Source: TOLSYN sp963849065 (GTDB lineage Bacteria > Acidobacteriota > Terriglobia > Terriglobales > Acidobacteriaceae). From it: a DNA stretch of 64,000 nucleotides. The notes under the pieces are model-generated. The model was given only the letters and a program-made list of their open reading frames with translations. It ran no database searches and was not told where the DNA came from. The stretch lies in NCBI GenBank assembly GCA_963849065.1, contig CAWKFM010000001.1, positions 248,001 to 312,000 of the forward strand, read 5' to 3'. The translations under genes and the position numbers were made by a program. Positions 1-8,495 of this stretch are shown one piece after another. Numbering within the stretch: position 1 is the first letter of the stretch; each line of letters opens with the position of its first letter.

Positions 1-99
1 CAGGATGACGTGGTACAAGCCATACATCATCAGGAGCAGCGCCACGGTGGGGATGGAGCCAAGCAGTAGTTCGCCTAGTTGTCTGAGGGTTTGTTCCAT
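1..99 (-). CDS. atpF: Probable F0F1 ATP synthase subunit b (N-terminal fragment)
   Basis: Only the first 33 codons are in the window; the frame is open to the left edge. The start is the ATG at 97-99. The peptide begins MEQTLRQLGELLLGSIP and continues into a hydrophobic stretch (VALLLMMYGLYHVIL). A short amphipathic leader followed by one membrane anchor is the typical start of F0 subunit b, which forms the peripheral stalk holding the F1 head to the membrane. The assignment rests on this N-terminal pattern alone; another single-span membrane protein is possible. No strong Shine-Dalgarno sequence is visible. Confidence 0.5.
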   Translation of the reverse strand, partial: MEQTLRQLGELLLGSIPTVALLLMMYGLYHVIL

Positions 100-447
100 T
101 TCTCTATGAGTGCGACACCTGTCTGGTTTAGGTATTTCCGGGACTCTTCAAGCTTACATTCCGGTGAGAAGTACTGTCAATTTTCGGACGATCTAAAAAA
201 GTTCTAAATAAGTTGGCCCAATTCGAAAAAAAAGAGTGATTGAGCTCTCGATCTTGCTTGACTAGCGGCCCGGTAGCGCTAACATGTGACCCATCGCCTC
301 CGATCCAATCCGGATCGAGATGGGCCTGAGATTGAGGAATTGACGACCGCTCCTCAACCTCAGGCCCATTTAATTTTCTTCCCATCCCATCCCATCGCAA
401 CCGAAAGCGCTGCCCAGGTGGCTTGCGCCGCATGAAAGCGGCGCGGA
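100..447. other. Intergenic region, AT-richer, no gene seen
   Basis: This 348-nt gap lies between the probable atpF start and the hflX stop. The part at 180-245 is AT-rich and may hold the promoter for the leftward gene. The only clear structure is the long inverted repeat at 320-369, listed separately. The open frames here have no recognisable protein features. Confidence 0.5.
320..369 (-). terminator. Long hairpin downstream of hflX
   Basis: Arms 320-330 (ATGGGCCTGAG) and 359-369 (CTCAGGCCCAT) pair perfectly. The inner arms 332-338 and 351-357 (TTGAGGA/TCCTCAA) extend the stem to about 19 bp around one mismatch and a 12-nt loop. It lies 79 nt after the hflX stop codon. There is no U-run on the hflX strand, so it is either an atypical terminator or a palindromic repeat. 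Confidence 0.45.
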
Positions 448-1959
448 TCATTCGACGGTGCGCGGAGCTTTCGGCGGGGTCTTCTTGCGGGAGCGCCTGG
501 CTGCGCCACCGCCGGGGAGCACGAACCGGTGAAGCCGCCGCAGAAGCGACTCCGGCGCATCCACCTCCAGCTCCACCAACTCATCGCCGTTCTCGTTGGT
601 GACATAGTCGCGCGAAAGAATGACGCTGCGCGACTCCAGCTGCGCCAGCACCTTGCCCTGCGACTGCGGCACCCGCAGGCGGGCGCGTGCAATGGGGTCC
701 TGATCGAGGCGCGCATCGATGGCGGCCAGTAGGCGGTCCAGGTGCAGCGCGCGGGCGGCGGAGATGTGCACGCTCTCGGCGGTGTCCTTGAGCTGGGCGC
801 GGGTCTGGTCATCGAAGAGATCGATTTTGTTCAGCACGTGAATCTGCGGCTTGTCGGCGGCGTCGAGTTCGCGCAGCACGCTCTCCACCTGCGCCATCTG
901 CTCGGCGGCGGTGGGACTGGTGGCATCGGTGACCTGCAGCAGGATGGCCGAGCGCTGCACCTCCTCCAGCGTGGCGCGGAAGGCGGAAACCAGCGTGGTG
1001 GGCAGGTTGCGGATGAAACCCACGGTGTCCGACAGCAGCACCTGGCGGCGCGACGGCAGAGTCACGGGACGCAGGGTCGGGTCGAGGGTGGCAAACATGC
1101 GCGCGCTCTCCACCACTCCGGCCTGGGTGAGCGCGTTGAAGAGCGTGGACTTGCCCGCGTTGGTGTAGCCGACCAGGGCGACCACCGGGACCGGCACGCT
1201 CTCCCTGCGCTGGCGCTGCTGCGAACGGATGCGGCGCACGTCCTCGATCTGCAGCTTGACGTGGCGGACGCGGCGGTAGATCTTGCGGCGGTCGGTCTCC
1301 AGCTGGGTCTCGCCCGGTCCGCGGGTGCCGATGCCGCCGCCCAGCTGGGACATCTGCGCTCCGCGGCCTGCTAGCCGTGGCAACAGGTATTCCAGCTGCG
1401 CCAGCTCTACCTGCAGCTGGCCTTCACGGGTGCGGGCGTGGCGGGCAAAGATATCGAGAATGAGCTGGGTGCGGTCGACCACGCGGCAATCGACTTCGCG
1501 CTCCAGGTTGCGCAGCTGGGAGCTGGTCAGCTCGTGGTCGAAGATGAGCAGGTTGGCTTCGGCCATTTTGGCGGCGCCGGCAATCTCGGCCACCTTGCCG
1601 CGGCCGATCAGGGTCGCCGGGTCGGGACGGTCGCGGCGCTGCAGGACCTCGCCCACCACCACGGCCCCGGCGCTGGAGGCGAGCTCGCGCAACTCGGCCA
1701 GCGACTCTTCGGCGTTGAAGGGCACGGCATGGTCTTCCGCTTCCAGCCGCACCGTTTTGGAGGCGGAGCGGGCCTGGCGCGCCTGCGGCGGAATCGGACT
1801 CGGCTTGCAGTCATTGTCTTTGGCAGGTTCGGCTGCGGGACGCGTGGGATGGCTGCGGAATTCCACTCCGACGAGAAAGGCGCGCTCGACCTCGCCGCTT
1901 GTACTACCGGCGGCACGGGACCGGCCGGCAGCATCGGCCGCGGTTGTTGGAGCTGGCAA
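448..1959 (-). CDS. hflX: GTPase HflX
   Basis: Ribosome-associated GTPase of the Obg-HflX family, which in other bacteria splits or rescues stalled 70S ribosomes. The HflX N-terminal domain (about residues 25-195) is followed by the glycine-rich linker GTRGPGET (211-218). The G domain has G1 GYTNAGKS (264-271), G3 DTVG (311-314) and G4 NKID (377-380). At 503 residues it is longer than many HflX proteins, with an Ala/Pro-rich insert around 35-70. The called start is a TTG at 1957-1959 with no clear ribosome binding site, so the true start may be slightly different. It lies 18 nt after hfq, the hfq-hflX order also seen in proteobacteria, so the two are probably co-transcribed. Confidence 0.93.
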   Translation of the reverse strand: MPAPTTAADAAGRSRAAGSTSGEVERAFLVGVEFRSHPTRPAAEPAKDNDCKPSPIPPQARQARSASKTVRLEAEDHAVPFNAEESLAELRELASSAGAVVVGEVLQRRDRPDPATLIGRGKVAEIAGAAKMAEANLLIFDHELTSSQLRNLEREVDCRVVDRTQLILDIFARHARTREGQLQVELAQLEYLLPRLAGRGAQMSQLGGGIGTRGPGETQLETDRRKIYRRVRHVKLQIEDVRRIRSQQRQRRESVPVPVVALVGYTNAGKSTLFNALTQAGVVESARMFATLDPTLRPVTLPSRRQVLLSDTVGFIRNLPTTLVSAFRATLEEVQRSAILLQVTDATSPTAAEQMAQVESVLRELDAADKPQIHVLNKIDLFDDQTRAQLKDTAESVHISAARALHLDRLLAAIDARLDQDPIARARLRVPQSQGKVLAQLESRSVILSRDYVTNENGDELVELEVDAPESLLRRLHRFVLPGGGAARRSRKKTPPKAPRTVE

Positions 1960-1977
1960 GCGAGGCTCAGCGATGGC

Positions 1978-2277
1978 TCACCCCTGCGACGTATTGGAGA
2001 TGGGCGTGGCCGGCGTTGCCGGAGAGGCCGCGGGGGAAGCTGCATGGCTGGGTCGCTCCAAATGCGGAGCCCGCGCCATGACCACGGTGGAGATGGCGTG
2101 CTTGAAGATCAACTGTTCCTGGTTGTTGGTCTCCAGCACTACGGAATATTTATCGAAGGAACGGATACGACCGGACAACTTGACGCCGCTGAGCAGGTAG
2201 ATGGTAATGACGGATTTGTCTTTCCTTGCGGTGTTGAGGAACGAGTCCTGTATGTTCTGTGCCGGCTTGTTATCCAT
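1978..2277 (-). CDS. hfq: RNA chaperone Hfq
   Basis: Sm-like hexameric RNA-binding protein that helps small RNAs act on mRNAs. Sm1 lies at about residues 21-50 (YLLSGVKLSGRI) and Sm2 at 55-68, with FKHAIST at 58-64 matching the Hfq signature KHA. The Sm core ends near residue 68. A disordered tail of about 30 residues rich in Pro, Ala and Ser follows. It is the first gene of an apparent hfq-hflX unit. The upstream gap (2278-2562) is shared with a divergently oriented small gene and should hold the promoter. Confidence 0.95.
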   Translation of the reverse strand: MDNKPAQNIQDSFLNTARKDKSVITIYLLSGVKLSGRIRSFDKYSVVLETNNQEQLIFKHAISTVVMARAPHLERPSHAASPAASPATPATPISNTSQG

Positions 2278-2562
2278 CGGTCACTTTCTCCTTCAAATGA
2301 AACAGCCAGAAAACCAGTCATGCCGCCTTGTTGATGGTGGAGGCAAAGGGAGCCCTGTCCGGTGGGGTAAGCGAGCGTTACCCGGACAGCCAATACGATA
2401 CGGCGTGCGCCCTGCAATTTCAACTTGGATGCTAGATTGCGCAGGATCGATTCGCCTCCGAGGGACGAATGAGCCATTTGGGGAGACGGATTTAGGGGCG
2501 CGAGGGGGAAAGAGCTAAATTCTGCTCACCACGCGTCGAGGAGGGGAATCAACGCGCATATA

Positions 2563-2844
2563 ATGTTCGCCATGGAAGAACGGGAGTATTACGACGAGCG
2601 CCACGAGACCAAGAAGCACATGCTGACTTGCCCGCACTGCCGGCAGGAGGGCGAGTACGAGGTCGGCTGGATTGTGCGCATGAAGAAAAAGTCTCTGCCG
2701 CCGCGGGCCGACGAGCGCGACCGGGCCAAGTTCGCCAAGGCGCAGAGCTACATGGTGCGCAAGGACGATCTGCTGGCCTGCAAAAACGTGCGCTGCCGAA
2801 AGCGCTTTGAGATTGCCGGCATCCAGACCGTCGCGTTCCTTTAG
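2563..2844 (+). CDS. Small zinc-ribbon-like conserved hypothetical protein
   Basis: 93-residue acidic/basic soluble protein with two CxxC-type knuckles: CPHC near residue 24 and CKNVRC near residue 77. This suggests a single structural zinc site. No enzymatic motif is visible. An AGGAGGGG element at 2539-2546 precedes the ATG at 2563; a second in-frame ATG is at 2572. It is divergent from hfq and upstream of etfB on the same strand. I do not recognise a named family. Confidence 0.6.
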   Translation: MFAMEEREYYDERHETKKHMLTCPHCRQEGEYEVGWIVRMKKKSLPPRADERDRAKFAKAQSYMVRKDDLLACKNVRCRKRFEIAGIQTVAFL

Positions 2845-2951
2845 GCCGGCGCGCCGATGGCCAGGGACGGTGGAGGATGCCTCCGTGTGCGGGCTGCCGC
2901 TTTGTTGGCTTTAAGCCGTGGAGTTCAATCCGACGTTGGTCGAGGTGCAGC

Positions 2952-3725
2952 GTGAAGATCCTGGTTTGCATGAAGCAGGTACCGCAGAAAGATGCGCCGC
3001 TGAAGCTGAATGAGAGCGCAACCTGGATTCGCGAGGACATTAGCTACGAGGTGAACGAGCCGGACGCCTATGCGCTGGAGGAGGCGCTGCGGCAGAAGGA
3101 AAAAAATGGCGGCGAGGTGGTGGTGATCACCGCCGGTCCGGCGCGGGCGCAGCAAGTGCTGCGTGAGGCGCTGGCCAAGGGAGCCGACCGCGCCATTCAT
3201 CTGGAAAATGACCGCTTTACGACCCTGGACGCATTGAACACCGCGCGCGCCTTGGCCGCGGCGATCAAGGAGGAATCCTTCGACCTGATCTTTACCGGCC
3301 TGCAGTCGGACGACTTTGGCTATGCGCAGACCGGCGTTCTGCTGGCCGAGCTGCTGGGCTGGCCGCACGCCACCATCATCATGCAGATCGAGAGTAAAGA
3401 TAATGGCATCCGGGTGAAGCGCGAGCTGGAGGGCGGATTCTTTCAATTCGTGGAGATGCCGCTGCCCGCGGTGCTGACCATCCAGTCGGGCATCAACAAA
3501 TTGCGCTATGCCACGCTGATCGGCATCAAGCACGCCAAGAACAAGCCGCTGCGCAAGGTGAGCTACGAAGAAATTTCAGCCGCACTGAAGCCCAACCAAC
3601 TGACCATCGAGCGGCTCTACATTCCGCAGAAGACCAAGCAGACCGAAGTGCTTCAGGGTGCGCCGCAGGAAGTGGCCAAGAAGCTGGTGGCCAAGCTGCG
3701 CGACGAGATGCGAATCCTATCCTAG
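2952..3725 (+). CDS. etfB: Electron transfer flavoprotein beta subunit
   Basis: Small subunit of the ETF heterodimer, which carries electrons from acyl-CoA and other dehydrogenases to the membrane quinone oxidoreductase. I place the start at the GTG at 2952, giving MKILVCMKQVPQKDAPLK, the typical EtfB N-terminus; an upstream ATG at 2877 would add 25 non-conserved residues. The nucleotide-binding fold includes the family segment DLIFTGLQSDDFGYAQTG. Length (257 aa) is normal. etfA follows after a small membrane-protein gene, and ETF-QO lies about 1.7 kb further on. Confidence 0.95.
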   Translation: MKILVCMKQVPQKDAPLKLNESATWIREDISYEVNEPDAYALEEALRQKEKNGGEVVVITAGPARAQQVLREALAKGADRAIHLENDRFTTLDALNTARALAAAIKEESFDLIFTGLQSDDFGYAQTGVLLAELLGWPHATIIMQIESKDNGIRVKRELEGGFFQFVEMPLPAVLTIQSGINKLRYATLIGIKHAKNKPLRKVSYEEISAALKPNQLTIERLYIPQKTKQTEVLQGAPQEVAKKLVAKLRDEMRILS

Positions 3726-3759
3726 AAATTCTGTAATGCACGTGCTGCAAGGAGCATTC

Positions 3760-3996
3760 ATGACGGCAGAGGCAGAGATGGCGAATCAACCCGACCGCGA
3801 GCAGGCCCGCGAGAGCATCAACACCATGCGCGTGATTGGAGGGCTGCTGCTGATCGTGGCGCTGCTGCTCTATTTCTTCCATCTGGCGGAGGCACAGATG
3901 GGGCACTGGACGCTGGGCGCACTGGCTGCCGGGTTTGCCGTGGCGGGCGGGGCGCTGCTGTGGGCGGCGTCGCGCAAAATGCGCGCCCTGCGGTAA
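3760..3996 (+). CDS. Small two-span membrane protein in the etf cluster
   Basis: 78-residue protein starting at the ATG at 3760, preceded by AAGGAG at 3749-3754. An acidic N-terminus of about 24 residues is followed by two hydrophobic helices (GGLLLIVALLLYFF and TLGALAAGFAVAGGALLWAA) and a basic C-terminus. It sits between etfB and etfA on the same strand, so it is likely co-transcribed. I do not recognise a family. A role in membrane association of the ETF system would be pure inference from position. Confidence 0.6.
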   Translation: MTAEAEMANQPDREQARESINTMRVIGGLLLIVALLLYFFHLAEAQMGHWTLGALAAGFAVAGGALLWAASRKMRALR

Positions 3997-4086
3997 CGAT
4001 CACCGGTGACGATGCGCCGGACGGAACAGGCCGAGCTGTACATTACCTACCGTAGTTGAAGCCAGCTGTGGATCGGGGAAGATGAG

Positions 4087-5070
4087 ATGGCAGAGACGAT
4101 TCTGGTGATTGCAGAGCAGCGCGAAGGCAAACTGAACCGGGTCTCGCTGGAGACCATAGCGGGCGCGCAGGCACTGGCCAAGCAGACCGGTTGGACGGTG
4201 GAGGCCGCGGTGGTGGGCGGCGCCGGAATCGAGAACGGCGCTGCGGCCGAACTGGCCAAAACCGCGGTGGCTAAGGTGTACGCCATCGAAGCCGCATCGC
4301 TGGAGCGCTACACTCCCGATGGCTTTGTGGCGGCGCTCAAGGCATTCATTGAGGCACACCGGCCTAGGCTGGTGCTGCTGCCCCACACCTACCAGGTACG
4401 CGACTTTGCACCGAGGCTCGCCGCTACGCTGGGCGCGGCGCTGGTGAGCGACGCGGTGGGCTGCCGCTTCGAGGGCGGGAAGCTGATCTTCACCCGGCCG
4501 ATGTTCCAGGGAAAATACGCCGCCGACATCTCCGTGGCCGGCGATGGGTCGTGGTTCGCCAGCTTCCAGAGCGGCGCCTATCGCGGCGATCAGGTGGAAG
4601 CAGGAGACGCGCCGGTGGAAACGCTGAGCGCCGCGACGGGCGAGATCCGCACCCGGCCCGAGGCTCCGTTCCAGGAGGCGCAGCAGGCGGTGGATCTCTC
4701 GCAGGCGGGGATCATCGTCGCCGTGGGACGCGGCATCAAAGAGCAGAAGAATATCGAGATCGCCCAGGCGCTGGCCGATGCGCTGGGCGGCGAGCTGGCG
4801 GCCTCGCGTCCCATCTGCGACGCGGGCTGGCTGCCCATGGCGCGGCAGGTGGGGTCGAGCGGACAGACGGTGAGCCCCAAGCTCTATCTCGCGATTGGGA
4901 TCAGCGGCGCGATCCAGCATGTGGTCGGCATGAAAGGCTCGCGCAACATCATCGCGATCAACAAAGATGCGGAGGCGCCGATTTTTGAAATTGCCGATGT
5001 GGCCGTGGTGGGAAATCTGTTTGATATTGTTCCGGCGCTGACGGAAGAGCTCAAGAAAACGAAAGCATAA
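4087..5070 (+). CDS. etfA: Electron transfer flavoprotein alpha subunit
   Basis: Large subunit of the ETF heterodimer. Its C-terminal domain binds FAD. Residues 1-190 form the nucleotide-binding-like domain I. The FAD domain carries VVAVGRG, the segment RQVGSSGQTVSPKLY and the loop ISGAIQHVVGM, which match the EtfA signature. Length (327 aa) is normal. The start ATG follows GGGGAAGATGAG. It works with EtfB (2952-3725) and the ETF-quinone oxidoreductase (5436-7163) to feed electrons into the quinone pool. Confidence 0.96.
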   Translation: MAETILVIAEQREGKLNRVSLETIAGAQALAKQTGWTVEAAVVGGAGIENGAAAELAKTAVAKVYAIEAASLERYTPDGFVAALKAFIEAHRPRLVLLPHTYQVRDFAPRLAATLGAALVSDAVGCRFEGGKLIFTRPMFQGKYAADISVAGDGSWFASFQSGAYRGDQVEAGDAPVETLSAATGEIRTRPEAPFQEAQQAVDLSQAGIIVAVGRGIKEQKNIEIAQALADALGGELAASRPICDAGWLPMARQVGSSGQTVSPKLYLAIGISGAIQHVVGMKGSRNIIAINKDAEAPIFEIADVAVVGNLFDIVPALTEELKKTKA

Positions 5071-5092
5071 GGCGAGCTCTCACGACAGTCGT

Positions 5093-5347
5093 TTAAGACT
5101 TATCGGAAGGACTGATGAACCACGCCCGATTCCACTCCTCCTCTGTCGTTGATTCGATTCGCTTCCACTCGCGAAAACAGCCAATAGCGAAGAGACAACC
5201 CATAGCCCCCTGACCAATGAGGGGCCGAAGGATTTGAAGTTGCCGTGTGCCAAGTCGGTAATCAGGCGCAACGACCCAGTACACAAACAAAAAAATAGTA
5301 GAAAAAAACATAAATCTATTGAGCCGAATTGCAGTTCGCCTCTTCAT
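5093..5347 (-). CDS. Possible small membrane protein, hypothetical
   Basis: 84-codon frame in an AT-richer gap between etfA and ETF-QO, on the opposite strand. It predicts a basic N-terminus, one clear hydrophobic helix (FMFFSTIFLFVYWVV) and a second weaker one, then a charged tail. There is no good ribosome binding site. Its composition differs from the flanking genes, so it could be a recent arrival or just a chance open frame. Confidence 0.3.
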   Translation of the reverse strand: MKRRTAIRLNRFMFFSTIFLFVYWVVAPDYRLGTRQLQILRPLIGQGAMGCLFAIGCFREWKRIESTTEEEWNRAWFISPSDKS

Positions 5348-5435
5348 AGCGAAAAGCGTAGTATGTCGCCGTATTGTTGTCCAGCATCAGATTCATTAGG
5401 GCAGTTTTGTTAAGGAGTTATTCCGAAGGAACGCC

Positions 5436-7163
5436 ATGATCTTCCGCACGCCGATTGAAGGAATCGAACATCCGCAGATGGAAGCCGATGTGGTGATCGT
5501 CGGCGGCGGCCCGGCGGGGATGGCTTGTGCGTTGCGGCTGGCACAGCTGATCGATGCGCACAACGCTGCAAATCCGACCGCGCAGCTGTCCAAGGAAAAC
5601 ATTTACGTGCTGGAGAAGGCGCGCGAGATCGGGCAGCACTGCCTCTCCGGCGCCGTGCTCGACCCGCGCTCGATGGACGAGCTGCTGCCGGGGTGGCGCA
5701 CCGAAGCTCCCATCGAGGCCGAAGTATCGGGCGACAGCGTCTATTACCTGACGCGCAAGTCGGCGTTCAAGGCTCCCATCACGCCGCCGACCATGCAGGA
5801 TCGCGGCAACTATGTGATCAGCCTCAACCGCTTCACCAAATGGATGGGCGAAAAGGTCGAGGCGGCGGGCATCACGCTGTTCAGCGGCTTTGCCGGCAGC
5901 GAGCTTTTGCTGGATGGCACGCGCGTGGCGGGCGTGCGCACCGATGACAAGGGCGTGGACAGGAGCAACCAGCCCAAGGCGAACTTCGAGCCGGGATACG
6001 ATCTGAAATCGAAGGTGACGGTTCTGGCCGAGGGCACGCGCGGCTCGCTGACCAAGCAGCTGTGCGAACGGCTGGGGCTGCTCAAAGATTGCGATGGCAT
6101 CCTTCGCAATCCCATGACCTACGGCGTGGGCGTCAAGGAGCTGTGGGAGCTTCCCGCCGGACGCGTCCGGACCGGCGAGGTGGTTTACACCATGGGCTAT
6201 CCGCTCACCTCGATGGAATATGGCGGGGCGTGGATCTATGGAGGCAAGGACAACACGGTTTCACTCGGCTTTGTCACCGGCCTCGACTATCCCGATCCGC
6301 GCACCGATCCGCAGCACGTGCTGCAATCGTTCAAGCAGCATCCGTTCGTGGCCCGTCTGCTGGAGGGCGGCAAGATGGTGCGCTACGGTGCCAAGTCCAT
6401 GCCGAACGGCGGCTGGTGGGCGATGCCTCCGCTGGGCGGCGACGGATGGATGATCGTGGGCGATGCGGCGGGCTTTCTGAATTCGCAGCGGCTCAAGGGG
6501 ATTCATCTGGCGATCAAGAGCGGCATGCTGGCCGCCGAGACCGCCTTCGAGGCGCTGACCGCAGGCGACAGCAGCGCGAAACAGCTCGCGAAATTTCAGC
6601 AGAAGGTGGAGAGCAGTTGGATCCGGCAGGAGCTCTACCCGGTGCGCAACTTCCACCAGGGCTTCGAGTACGGCTTCGTCAGCGGAATCCTGAACACCGG
6701 GCTGCTGATGACAACAGGCGGACACGGCCTGCGCAACCGCTATCTTGCACACGCCGGATACGAGCGCATGCGGCCGCTGTGGGATATTATGGGCTACGCC
6801 GGCGACCGCGAGCCGCTGCTTGGCCCCGCCAAAGGCGATGGCAAGCTGACCTTCGACAAACTTACCGACCTGTATCACTCCGGCACGCGGCATGAGGAAG
6901 ACCAGCCCGCGCACCTCATCATTCACGACACCAACATCTGCAACACGCGCTGCACGCGAGAGTACGGCAACCCCTGCCAGCACTTCTGCCCGGCCAATGT
7001 ATACGAGATGGTGGAGGACCCCGATGCATCCGGCAAGCGGATCATTCACCTCAACGCGGCCAACTGCGTGCACTGCAAAACGTGCGACATCATGGACCCC
7101 TACCAGATCATCACCTGGGTTCCGCCCGAGGGCGGCGGCGGTCCCAGCTACGATGGCATGTAG
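5436..7163 (+). CDS. Electron transfer flavoprotein-ubiquinone oxidoreductase
   Basis: Membrane-attached FAD and 4Fe-4S enzyme that takes electrons from reduced ETF and reduces quinone. The FAD-binding motif VVIVGGGPAGMA lies at residues 19-30. A second FAD motif, GDAAGFLNSQRLKGIH, follows mid-protein. The C-terminal ferredoxin-like domain carries cysteines in CQHFCPANVYE and CVHCKTCDIMDP, as in bacterial and mitochondrial ETF-QO. The protein ends in the family tail PPEGGGGPSYDGM. Length (575 aa) is normal. A weak AAGGA lies before the ATG. Together with etfB and etfA it forms a complete ETF-to-quinone route. Confidence 0.96.
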   Translation: MIFRTPIEGIEHPQMEADVVIVGGGPAGMACALRLAQLIDAHNAANPTAQLSKENIYVLEKAREIGQHCLSGAVLDPRSMDELLPGWRTEAPIEAEVSGDSVYYLTRKSAFKAPITPPTMQDRGNYVISLNRFTKWMGEKVEAAGITLFSGFAGSELLLDGTRVAGVRTDDKGVDRSNQPKANFEPGYDLKSKVTVLAEGTRGSLTKQLCERLGLLKDCDGILRNPMTYGVGVKELWELPAGRVRTGEVVYTMGYPLTSMEYGGAWIYGGKDNTVSLGFVTGLDYPDPRTDPQHVLQSFKQHPFVARLLEGGKMVRYGAKSMPNGGWWAMPPLGGDGWMIVGDAAGFLNSQRLKGIHLAIKSGMLAAETAFEALTAGDSSAKQLAKFQQKVESSWIRQELYPVRNFHQGFEYGFVSGILNTGLLMTTGGHGLRNRYLAHAGYERMRPLWDIMGYAGDREPLLGPAKGDGKLTFDKLTDLYHSGTRHEEDQPAHLIIHDTNICNTRCTREYGNPCQHFCPANVYEMVEDPDASGKRIIHLNAANCVHCKTCDIMDPYQIITWVPPEGGGGPSYDGM

Positions 7164-7260
7164 TCCGCGGCGCTAAGCTATTGGTGCGATTCGGATGCGG
7201 CTGTCCGAAGAGCTGAGTCCTTGCCGTACTGCGAGCATCAATTAGAATAGGTGGAGTAGG

Positions 7261-8274
7261 TTGAATCAAACTCACCCTACTTACTTCATGCCGTTAATCG
7301 ATCAATTCGGGCGCACTATTCACGACCTTCGCATCTCCATCACCGACCGCTGCAACTACCGTTGCGTTTACTGCCGGACGGGCACCTACGGCGCCCAGTA
7401 TCCTGAGCTGACGCTGGCGGAGTACCTGCGCATGGCGCGGGTGTTTGTCTCGCTCGGCATCACCAAGATTCGCCTAACTGGCGGCGAGCCGCTGCTGCGC
7501 AAAGACGTGATTGAACTGGTGCGCCAGCTCCACGCGCTGCGCACCGTGGACGGCAGGCCGCCCGAGCTGGCCATTACCACCAACGGGCATCTGCTGGCGG
7601 AGATGGCCGAGCCGCTGAAGCGGGCCGGACTGGATCGCGTCACCGTCAGCATGGACGCCGTGGACCCGGAGCACTTCGCCCGCATCACGCGCATGCCCAA
7701 CGGCTTTGAATCGGTGCTGGCGGGAGTGCGTGCGGCGCGGCGCGCGGGACTGACTCCGGTAAAGATCAACTGCGTGCTGGTGCGCGGCTTCAACGAAGAC
7801 CAGGTCGAGGCCTTTGGGAAATTTGCTCAGGATGAGCAGGTTTCGGTGCGCTTCATCGAGTTCATGCCGCTGGAGGAGGGCCGCACGTGGTCGCCGAATG
7901 TAGTGGTGACGCTGGCCGAGGTGCTGGAGCGCATGGCGCACTTCGCTCCCTTCCATGAGATTGCGCACGAGCCCAGTTCGACCTCGCGGCGTTATGTGTT
8001 TGACGACGGCAGCGCCGAGTTCGGCGTGATCGCCCCGGTAAGCCTGCCCTTCTGCGGCGCCTGTTCGCGTATCCGGCTCACCAGCGACGGCAAGATCCGC
8101 ACCTGTTTGTTCTCGCTGCGCGAGCACGACCTGCGGGCGGCCTTGAAATTCAATGACGACGAAGAGATGACGCGCATCATCGATTACGCACTGGCCAACA
8201 AAGAAGAGCGCCATCATATCGGCGAGCCAGGTTTCATGCAGCCCGGTCGCAGCATGGTGCACATTGGAGGCTAG
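7261..8274 (+). CDS. moaA: GTP 3',8-cyclase MoaA (molybdenum cofactor synthesis)
   Basis: Radical-SAM enzyme for the first step of molybdopterin synthesis. The N-terminal cluster motif is CNYRCVYC (Cys31, 35, 38 from the TTG), followed by GGEPLLRKD. The C-terminal second cluster uses the cysteines in CGACSRIR and IRTC. The protein ends in the conserved double glycine (HIGG) that completes the active site. The TTG at 7261 follows AGGTGGAG at 7249-7256 and is preferred; the ATG at 7288 lacks a Shine-Dalgarno but would give the usual MPLIDQFGR start. No other moa genes are in the window. Confidence 0.95.
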   Translation: MNQTHPTYFMPLIDQFGRTIHDLRISITDRCNYRCVYCRTGTYGAQYPELTLAEYLRMARVFVSLGITKIRLTGGEPLLRKDVIELVRQLHALRTVDGRPPELAITTNGHLLAEMAEPLKRAGLDRVTVSMDAVDPEHFARITRMPNGFESVLAGVRAARRAGLTPVKINCVLVRGFNEDQVEAFGKFAQDEQVSVRFIEFMPLEEGRTWSPNVVVTLAEVLERMAHFAPFHEIAHEPSSTSRRYVFDDGSAEFGVIAPVSLPFCGACSRIRLTSDGKIRTCLFSLREHDLRAALKFNDDEEMTRIIDYALANKEERHHIGEPGFMQPGRSMVHIGG

Positions 8275-8374
8275 CCGGGCGCCCGTATTCCGTCCGCGCA
8301 ATTGCTGCGTAGCAGACAAAAAACTTGCTTCTCTGCTCTTTATTCATGCATTATTAACAATTAGTTAGAATTAC

Positions 8375-8486
8375 GGCTTCAACATCCCTGCGGGTGGGAA
8401 AGATGCGCATCCGCTGGAGCCGTCGGTAGAGCTTTCAACATCCCCGCTCTTGCGTCTTCCCTCGGATGGCGGCAAGGGCTGAAGGC
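8375..8486 (+). promoter_or_regulatory. NAD+-I riboswitch (nadA motif), tandem domains
   Basis: Two similar RNA domains precede nadA. Domain 1 (8375-8421) starts GGCTTCAACATCCC and closes with CTGGAGCC: GGCTTC at 8375-8380 pairs with GGAGCC at 8416-8421. Domain 2 (8431-8486) starts GCTTTCAACATCCCC and closes with GAAGGC: 8431-8436 pairs with 8481-8486. The CTTCAACA/TTTCAACA loop core and tandem layout match the nadA-motif RNA known from Acidobacteriota and shown to bind adenine-containing NAD+ ligands. The 3' strand of domain 2 contains GAAGG, the only Shine-Dalgarno-like stretch before the GTG at 8496. Ligand binding would therefore be expected to hide the ribosome binding site and lower NadA when NAD+ is plentiful. 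Confidence 0.9.
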
Positions 8487-8495
8487 AGACAAAAC

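Noticed and set aside
8466..8495. ATG at 8466 as the nadA start
   Set aside because: It lies inside riboswitch domain 2 and adds ten non-conserved residues; GTG 8496 fits the leader RNA better.
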